Below the pieces are notes generated by a model. The model saw nothing but the letters and a program-made list of their open reading frames with translations, had not been told where the DNA came from and made no database searches. DNA of 64,000 bases, taken from positions 13,120,069 through 13,184,068 of the forward strand of contig CM055076.1 of NCBI GenBank assembly GCA_029204045.2, given 5' to 3'. Both the position numbers and the translations under genes were made by a program. This document shows positions 56,892 to 64,000 of this stretch, in pieces. Numbering within the stretch: the stretch's first letter is position 1; the number at the start of each line of letters is the position of its first letter. Source of the DNA: Tillandsia leiboldiana (Eukaryota; Streptophyta; Magnoliopsida; Poales; Bromeliaceae).

Positions 56892-57896
56892 CTTCCGCGC
56901 CTTGGGGCGTGCGCCGGGTGCACGCTCTGGCCCGTGGACCGCGGGCTGAGGAACCCGTACGGGGTGAACAGTAATGCCCCTTTTTTTGGTTTTCTTCTCC
57001 GTTTTCGCTCCCGTTTCGCGATTTCTTCTCCGTTTTCGCTCCCGTGCGACTCCGGCGAAGACCCCGCGACCATGGTAACGACGGCGGCGGCCTCCCGTTT
57101 CACAACGGCGGCGGCGGCCTCCCGTTAACCCACTACGTTCCAATGGAACATCCCCAAAAAATTCCCGAATAAATACACGATAATTCTAATGACTAAACCA
57201 ACGATCGACGAACAACCAAAACGTCGATCGGAGGTCCGATAACAAGAACCCGATTAAAAACCACCAAGAACTCAACGAAAGAGATGACGGAAAAATCCCA
57301 AATAATTTAAATAAATTATTTTACTAACCGAAGATCGACGGGAAGGTTGTCCGGTCGCGTTCTTGCCTTCGGTTCGGTGTCCGGGAAGATCGGGCTCCTT
57401 CTCTTTCTCCTTTCCCTTTCTTCCGGCTAGGGTTCCGTCTTTTCTTTTTTTTCCCTTCTCTCCGATTAGGGTTTTTATTTTCTTTTCTTTTCCTTTCCGA
57501 TACTCGGGATCCCTTATATAGTCGTACTTTACCTTTAATTAATTCCTCTTTAATTCGTACGTAAGAGGATTAATTAATTTTCCGTCTGGGATAATGAATT
57601 AACTAATTAATTATCCCCCACGAGATAAACCACCTTATCTCTAACGGGTGCAAGATATTTAGCACGGATTCCGATGCACGACTAATTACCATATCACTTT
57701 GGATCCCGTTCAGGGGGTTCCCGATATCGGATTTCAGATCTGATCACGCCGTCGGCTTTCTTTTTTCGCGCTCTATCGCAGAAAAATACTAGCATCTCAC
57801 AATGGCCAATTTCAAGAATTGAATAATTTTATTTCACTTAAAGGCTTAAATGACTATACGTAAGTCAAAAATACCCCGAAAGGCCGGATCACTACA
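56892..57896 (-). repeat. Element D 5' LTR, part 2
   Basis: Continues the D LTR after E (TSD at 56887-56891). Matches 38666-39674 and ends at CACTACA, the element-strand TGTAGTG start, followed by TSD GGTTT. Confidence 0.94.
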
Positions 57897-57901
57897 GGTT
57901 T

Positions 57902-58550
57902 TTGATTTTGGGTTTTGATCAATATCCTGTTCTTGTCCTTGACCGGGTTTAATCGATGGTTTTTAATCGGCCTTTTTATCGAGTTTCCGATCGATGTTTC
58001 GATCAATAGTTTAATTGTTAGAATTATTGCGGATTTATTTGGGGTTAATTGGGTGTTTAGTCGGAGCATGGGGAAGTTAACGAGAGGCCGCCGCCGCCGT
58101 TGTTAAACGGGAGGCCGCCGCCGCCGTTACCATGTTCGCGGGGTCGTCGCCGGAGTCGCACGGGAGCGAAAACGGAGAAGAAACCGCGAAACGGGAGCTA
58201 AAACGGAGAAGAAAACCGCGAACGGGAAGTTACTGTGCATTCCCGTACGGCTCCCTCAGCCGCGGTCCACAGGCCCGGGCGTGCACCCGGCGCACGCCCC
58301 GCGGCGCGGAAGCCGCAGACCCGGCGCACGCTTTCGTGCGCCGGCCCGGCCCGCTCAGGAGCGGTGCACGCTACAGCGTGCACCCGGTGCGCGCCGCAGA
58401 CCCCTGCGGCCGTGAGCCCGGTGCGCGCTCGTGTCGTGCACCGGCCCGGCCCAGGATGCGCGGTGCACGCTCCCTGTGTGCACCCGGCGCATGTTGCGCA
58501 GCCGCCGACGCGCAGACCCGGTCCACGCGCTGCTCCGTGCACCACCCGTC
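57902..58550 (+). repeat. Element C2 5' LTR, part 2 (truncated)
   Basis: Matches 62638-63291. It contains the doubled GGAGGCCGCCGCC motif and the GC hairpin array (10-bp perfect stem at 58321-58344). Homology to the LTR stops at 58550 within CACCCGTC, where gag sequence begins. Confidence 0.9.
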
Positions 58551-59722
58551 TGCCCGGACCAGCCGCACCAGTGACGGGACCGCCGGTGGCGGACAGCGAG
58601 ACTACAGTCGCCCCTCCTCCGACCACGGTGGTCGAGATACCGTCGGTTCATCCGACGACGCCTTCAGTAGCACTAACACCAGCAACTTTGGGACCTACGC
58701 TGGGAGCTGTTATTGGAGACCCCTTGAGAGAGACCGTGGTGACACCTACCCCCAGAATGACCGCCAATGCTGCGGAGGAAGCCCCTATCCGGCAAACCGA
58801 ATGGGATAGGGTGACAGCGAACTTGGCAAATTTCAAGAGGTACGACCCACCCGTGTTTGAGGGAGAGATGACCGACCCTTGGGTCGTGGAAAAATGGGTG
58901 GATACCATGGAGAAGCTTTTTGAAGACATATTGATGGAGGAACATGAACGGGTCCCTTTGGCAGTCCACTTCCTTGAGGGAAACGCCCGCCTGTGGTGGA
59001 AGACGGTGCGCCCGTACCTCTCGGTGGGCACCACCCTTCCATCTTGGACCACGTTCCGAGAAAAACTGTTTGGGACATTTCTCCCCGACAACATCACACA
59101 GCAGATGGAAGATGACCTCCAGCACATCGAACAAGGAAGTCGGACGGTTATGGGATACCAACGGGCATTTGTGAGGTTGATCAAATGTGTTCCCATTGTT
59201 ATAAGAGATGAATCTCACAAAACACGTCTTTTTGTGGACGGTTTACGGAGCGACATCTTCGTGGTGGTGCAAGCGGCGGATTTGCACACCTTCCAGGAGG
59301 TGGTCGATAGAGCCACCACAGTGGAGCGCGAATTTGCGATTTCACGAGCCCGACGGGAGAGCTCAGATCACAGCAGGGATAAGAAATGAACTCGACCTTG
59401 CTTCGGAAGAGAGCATACCAAGAGGAGCCGGCCTCCTAAACACCCGAGATCGCAACAAGGAATCAAGAATGCGTCGACGGGAGGACAAAGGCCGGTGGGC
59501 AAGTCTTGCATTATTTGTGACAGAATGCACCAAGTGATCGATTATCCCCAGAAGCAAGACCACTGTTTTCGATGCGGCAAACCGTGGCACTATCGTTTCA
59601 ACTGCCCATCGGAAACGGGGACATCATCCCTAGCAGCATCTCCACCTTCGTCTCAGCAACCGGGAGGAGGGAGAGTCTACATGATGACCCATCAGGGGAC
59701 GGACCCACAGAGCACGATGTAG
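58551..59722 (+). pseudogene. Element C2 gag
   Basis: Joined directly to the LTR at 58550, so the gag start is missing. The frame contains a Pro/Thr/Val-rich linker, EWDRVTANLANFKRYDPP, EMTDPWVVEKWVDTMEKLFED, ERVPLAVHFLEGNARLWWKTV, MEDDLQHIEQGSRTV, KCVPIVIRDESHKTRLFVDGL and VVDRATTVEREF. TGA at 59387 follows RDKK. The same frame then reaches the paired knuckles CIICDRMHQVIDY (second half degenerate) and CFRCGKPWHYRFNC. Stop TAG is at 59720. An open frame upstream through the LTR to 58235 would fuse GC-rich LTR-encoded residues to gag, most likely by chance. Confidence 0.88.
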
Positions 59723-61272
59723 CAGGTAATACTCGAGTTTCAGATCATCGTGCTAGAACTTTTGTGTCAACACCTAAGCATCCTACTCTTTCACCTCGCT
59801 TCATGTTTTCGCCCTACCTTAGTTATTAGAAGAAATCCCCACCGTAGAAATAAGTTCGGTCAAATCTTTAGGCTACCCCTCGAGGCAGGCGGATGTACTC
59901 CTTCCTGCCCAGCGAGGGTGGGGCGGGTTCTTAGTCTCTAAGAACTAGTGGGGTTTCCGTTAAGGGTTATCGACGTAGCGCTTGGGGCCGACAGTCGCGG
60001 CAATCTTTAAGCGGTAGTTGACTACTTGAAGTTCCAAGCGTGTCTCTGGGAACCGGACTTACCGGAACTTGTAAACTTAGCTTGTAGGAACGCCTTCTGC
60101 TCGCTCTTCTTTGTTACGGGCAAGAAGCTTGGTAGAAGGCAGTCGAGTAGCGTACCGTAGGGATCTGGACACGAGAAGAACAATTACCCCTCTACCTTGG
60201 ATAGATGACCTATGCAATCAACTACAAGGAGCAACGGCATTCCCAAAGATTGATCTGCGGTCCGGCTACCACCAGCCTGGAGTCCGGGGTGATGACACAC
60301 CGAAAATAGCCCTGCGAGCTTGGAATAGTCAACATGAGTTTACGGTTATACCGTTTAGACTCGTTAACGCACCAGCGGTGTTCACGGGCATGATGAATAG
60401 GATACTCAAGCCCTTCTTAGACCAATCGGTGATAGTCCTATAGTTGACGTCCGATCTACTCTTGCACAGACAAGGGGTGTGGGGAAAACTTGCGAGTAAT
60501 CCCCCAGACCCTCCGGGACCAGAAACTGTATGCCAAACTCATAAAGTGTGAGTTCTGGCCCCGCGAGGTGGACTTTTTGGGGCGTATCGCTTCGGCGTCT
60601 GGAATTGTAGTGGATCCGAGGAGGATTGAATCAGCGATCAACTGGGCTCGGCCAACAACGGTGATGAAAATCCGAAGTTTCTTATGACAGGCAGGCTACT
60701 ACAGACGCTTCATGGGAGGCCACTTCCCTAAATCGACTAACCCAAAGAGGGGAGGGATTCGTCTGGATAGCCCAGTGCCAGGAGAGTTTCAAGGAACTTA
60801 AAGACAGACACGCACAGGCGCCAGTGCTCATACAGCCGAAGCCCGGAAAGGACTATAAGATCTAGTCTGAGGAATCTCCAGGGGGATCCTGGGAGACCAA
60901 ACAACAGACACGCGACTACAACTGGTGCGAGACAGAATATCCTCGGAGCAAGGCGGGGTTTTTATGATTGGCCCAGATGATGTAATAAGGATCCGGGGGC
61001 GAATTCGTGTACCCGATGAGCTAGGAATGAGGGAAGAAAATCTAGTAAAAGCATATAATACCTCCTACACCGCGCATCCCGGAGGTACAAAGAGGTGCAA
61101 GGATCTGTGGCAGACCTTCTGGTGGCCCAAATTAGAGAGCGGTGTGACACACTTCGTGGCGCAACATTGGGTGTGCCAACAGGTGAAAGCGAAACATCAG
61201 CGACCGGCGAGGAAACAGACGCTTCGGCTTACGAGGGAAGTAGTAGCAGGAAAGACCACTTACGAAGAGTAA
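59723..61272 (+). pseudogene. Element C2 protease, RT and integrase remnants
   Basis: 59723-59830 aligns with a Gypsy protease start (VSDHRARTF) but the catalytic DTGA is not recognisable. RT fragments at 60111-60440 (KIDLRSGYHQ, MNRILKPFLDQ) break before the FIDD motif, and 60490-60687 carries the thumb/connection LRDQKLYAKLIKCEFW. 60925-61272 holds the integrase zinc-finger region (SYTAHPGGTK, then HWVCQQVKAKHQ; the first zinc His is lost), then jumps to the 3' tail, so the integrase core is deleted. Many stops and shifts separate these pieces. Confidence 0.85.
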
Positions 61273-61897
61273 TGTTGATCTCGACCCTAGGAGAACCCTT
61301 AGAAGTAATTACTTTGTACCCTCCTGCCCAATAAGGAGGTGAAGACTTAGTTGTCTTATGTGTTGGCTATTTAGTTAAGGGTTAAATAGGTCCAACTTCC
61401 TGCCTCGTGACAATAGACCCAAGGGACTCACAAGTTGAGTTGGGTGAGCCTAGTAAGTTGAGTGGGGCTGCGGTCCACAATAGACCTAACGGCAAGAGGC
61501 CCAACAATAGACCCAACGTCCAGGTGGGGTTGAGTCAGGTCAAGATCTGTGGCGTTGTGACAGTTCGCCTTAAGTAATTGGGTTGCGTATTTCTAATAGT
61601 TCGAGCTTTTGGGATTGTTGGTTGGCGTCAATGACCCGATATTCGGGATTTTGGAGCGCGTAGGCCCGGTGACATACCGGTTGGCTTTACTGCCAAACCT
61701 CGATGCGGAGGCTGGCACGGGGGGAAAAGAAACTTCGCAACCGGACAATCCCTTACGTAAAGGTGCAATGGAGTAACCATGAGGAGCGCAAGGCGACTTG
61801 GGGACTTAAGACGAAAATGAAGGAAGGTTTTCCAGAATTGTTTAGCGAGGGTTGAGTTTAAGTATCGAGGACGAAACTTCTTATAAAGTGTGAGTGG
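61273..61897 (+). other. Element C2 3' internal tail
   Basis: Non-coding end matching D 39675-40190 (reverse strand) and C1 32578-32708: GGGCAGGAGGGTACAAAG-type stretch, AACTAAGTCTTC (reverse), AATGGAGTAACCATGAGG, then GACGAAACTTCTTATAAAG before the LTR. Confidence 0.78.
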
Positions 61898-64000
61898 TGT
61901 AATGACACGACTTTTCTAGTAATATTTTACCCTTCTGCTAATAGAGTATAAGTTAGAGGAAATTAAGTTATCGAGCTCTTTTGAGTTGACTAACACACGG
62001 TGCGGGTATTTTTCGGTGATAGAGATCGAAAAACGATGAGCGGCGGTGCAATCGGATCTAAAATCCGACTTACGGATCTCCCGGAATGGGGTTTTGAAGG
62101 TCGCGGTAACCGTGAGGTGCATCGGAATCCGTGCAAAAGATCTGGCACGCTTTTCGAGGAATCTTGGAATTATCTTGAGAATAGATATTTATTGTTAAAT
62201 AATAAATATCCGAATATTGGAGTTTTTCTTTTTACGTACGTATAAAATAAAATAAAATAAAAAAAAATAAATGAATAATAAAAGGATAATTATACCCCGT
62301 TTACCGAAAGGAAAATCCTAGTTTTAAAAGATCGTCTCCTCAAACCCTTCCCTCTTGTGCGTACCGAAGACCAAAAATAAAACCCTAACCGGAGGAGAAA
62401 AGAAGGAAAGAAGGAGAAAGCGGAGGGACCCGATCGCCCCGATTGACTTGCCGGAGACCGGAGAACGAGACGCCATCATCTACGGGGAGCGGATCCGGAT
62501 CCCCAACGCCGCGAGGGAACAAGATCGATTCTTTAATCCCGATAGATAGAGGTTAGCGATCGTTATTCCTTTTGTTGAATTAATCGGGGGTTTTTCGTGT
62601 TCTTTTAAGGTCAACTTATTCGGTACATTGATCACGGGTTTTTGATTTTGGGTTTTGATCAATATCTTGTTCTTGTCCTTGACCGGGTTTAATCGATGGT
62701 TTTTAATCGGCCTTTTTATCGAGTTTCCGATCGATGTTTCGATCAATAGTTTAATTGTTAGAATTATTGCGGATTTATTTGGGGTTAATTGGGTGTTTAG
62801 TCGGAGCATGGGGAAGTTAACGAGAGGCCGCCGCCGCCGTTGTTAAACGGGAGGCCGCCGCCGCCGTTACCATGTTCGCGGGGTCGTCGCCGGAGTCGCA
62901 CGGGAGCGAAAACGAAGAAGAAACCGCGAAACGGGAGCGATAACGGAGAAGAAAACCACGAACGGGAAGTTACTGTGCATTCCCATACGGCTCCCTCAGC
63001 CGCGGTCCTCAGGCCCGGGCATGCACCCGGCGCACGCCCCGCGGCGCGGAAGCCGCAGACCCGGCGCACGCTTTCGTGCGCCGGCCCGGCCCGCTCAGGC
63101 GCGGTGCACGCTACAGCGTGCACCCGGTGCGCGCCGCAGACCCCTGCGGCCGTGAGCCCGGTGGGCGCTCGTGTCGTGCAGCGGCCCAGCCCAGGATGCG
63201 CGGTGAACGCTCCGTGTGTGCACCCGGCGCACGCTGCGCAGCCGCCGACGCGCAGACCCGGTCCACGCGCTGCTCCGTGCACCACCCGTCAGCCGGAAGT
63301 TCGGTAGCTCCGTTTTGGTCCGATTTTCCATCGTTTTGAGCGCCGTTTTCGCCGTTGGGAACACCGTTTCCGCCGCTTTCATGACCTGGCTACTCGGAGT
63401 CATTTAGACCACCGTTTCGCCATGTCATGTGCTAGTTTCGCCGACGCTTCGCGCCTTGACAAAACCGTCGGGGTCGCGTCGTCGAGGTCTTCTCGGCTTG
63501 ACTAATGACGTCCCGAGGTGGCTACCGGTTGAGAATTGGGTTTTGTTGGATTTCCGTTAGCGGTTTTGGGTTCCGATGGAGTTCGCGATGAAATAGTCGC
63601 GGTCCGGTTGTTGTTAGCCTTTGGTGTTACAGGTTTGATCTGAGTTTTCGGTTTTACTTGACGGTTTTGACTTGTTGGTTTTTGATTGACGTCGCGGTTC
63701 TCTAGGCACAATGATTTTGGTTTTTGTGGGTTATTGTTACAGTGGTTGGGACCACTGATTTTACCTGATTAGGGTAAGGTGTTAAATTGTGCTCTTGGAT
63801 ATTTTAGTAGGCCGCGAGGAGTTCTGATTTGCTTAGGAGGGTCGCGGGCGCGGTCAGTTATCTTCATTCCAGGTGGGTACCCTTGCAATAACTGCAACAA
63901 GTGCAATAAGTGTGCCACATCATATTAAATGACCTAGTAATCTGTCTAATAAAGTAGATGAACTGTTTAACCTTTCGCATGAATGTGTATTGCTCTTTCA
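61898..64000 (+). repeat. Element C2 3' LTR (runs off the window)
   Basis: Starts TGTAATGACACGAC and is at least 2.1 kb. It contains the U3 module (TCGAAAAACGATG, GCATCGGAATCCGTGC), a GATCGG-rich region, the doubled GGAGGCCGCCGCC motif (62824-62871), the GC hairpin array (about 63010-63295) and an AT-richer end with CCAGGTGGGTACCC near 63868. Confidence 0.9.

Larger units (their letters stand above)
36893..57896 (-). mobile_element. Element D: Tekay/Del-like Ty3/Gypsy element, interrupted by Copia E
   Basis: Minus-strand element with 2.78-kb LTRs, tRNA-Met primer site, gag, a nearly complete RT-RNase H-integrase region and a 3' tail, bounded by GGTTT duplications. The 5' LTR is interrupted by E. 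The order RT-RNase H-integrase makes it Ty3/Gypsy, and the integrase wording (TAHPGGTKMYKD, SERVIQIVEDMLRACVLD, EFAYNNSYQASI) fits the Tekay/Del chromovirus group. I see no chromodomain: the integrase C-terminus is truncated. LTR divergence is about 0.6% by eye. Confidence 0.93.
36154..64000 (+). mobile_element. Element C2: defective Ty3/Gypsy element, interrupted by D
   Basis: 5' LTR at 36154-36892 plus 57902-58550, then degenerate gag, RT and integrase pieces, then 3' LTR from 61898 past the window end. The two LTRs are nearly identical where comparable. The 5' LTR is fused in mid-LTR to gag at 58550, so the rest of the LTR, the primer site and the gag start are deleted. Its insertion point is in LTR G after GACGG (36149-36153), which is the expected duplication to look for at its right end outside the window. 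Confidence 0.85.

Noticed and set aside
58235..58550. N-terminal extension of C2 gag encoded by the LTR
   Set aside because: Matches the ordinary LTR hairpin array in the other LTR copy. The open frame is a chance effect of base composition.

Overview
The window looks like intergenic repeat DNA from a large-genome flowering plant. The evidence is wall-to-wall LTR retrotransposons of two plant clades (Ty3/Gypsy resembling the Tekay/Del chromoviruses, and Ty1/Copia resembling the SIRE/Maximus lineage), with primer-binding sites of the plant initiator-tRNA-Met type (TGGTATCAGAG). I cannot name the species. I see no host protein-coding gene, rRNA or tRNA gene. Elements are lettered A to G here.

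Layout, outermost first. Left arm: Gypsy element B (minus strand) occupies 9876-32577 and continues off the left edge. It carries two insertions: non-autonomous Gypsy element A (plus strand, 1-9875, both LTRs visible, the left one cut by the window edge) and Copia element F (plus strand, 11831-22908, TSD CAATA) inside the B 5' LTR. Right arm: B itself sits in the 3' tail of an older Gypsy element, C1 (tail 32578-32708, LTR from 32709). The C1 LTR is interrupted at 33870/33871 by LTR family G. G is interrupted at 36153/36154 by Gypsy element C2 (plus). The C2 5' LTR is interrupted at 36892/36893 by Gypsy element D (minus, TSD GGTTT). The D 5' LTR is interrupted at 45919/45920 by Copia element E (minus, TSD TGCGG, LTRs 1288 bp each). 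D ends at 57896, and C2 resumes and runs to its 3' LTR (61898 to the window end).

Assembly warning. 23649-23748 is exactly 100 N. Sequence left of the gap (about 16733-23648) is the same locus as sequence right of it (23749-30675), with the same pol, third ORF, LTR, TSD and flank. The window almost certainly contains one copy of F and one B LTR segment, shown twice, with many small indels near the contig ends.

Most interesting signal. E and F both carry a third gene downstream of pol. It encodes a 473-aa protein (intact at 26818-28239) with a core resembling the 'putative plant transposon protein' domain family. It looks like a separate transcription unit: a palindrome array, a TATA-like box, a predicted 384-bp leader intron (the same length in E and F) and then the ORF. 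The palindrome array upstream of this unit is homologous to the array upstream of the LTR TATA box. Between the two subfamilies the sites in both arrays have changed together, from mainly GTCCGGAC in F to ATCCGGAT in E, while the third protein diverges faster than pol. That pattern would fit a DNA-binding regulator co-evolving with its sites at two promoters. This is a hypothesis drawn from the sequence.

The Gypsy families share LTR termini (TGTA...GTGACA), primer-site context, a GC-rich hairpin array and a roughly 100-bp conserved block with a TTTCCGGAAA palindrome. All Gypsy copies here are defective: A and B are deleted derivatives, and C2 and D carry stops, frameshifts and domain losses.
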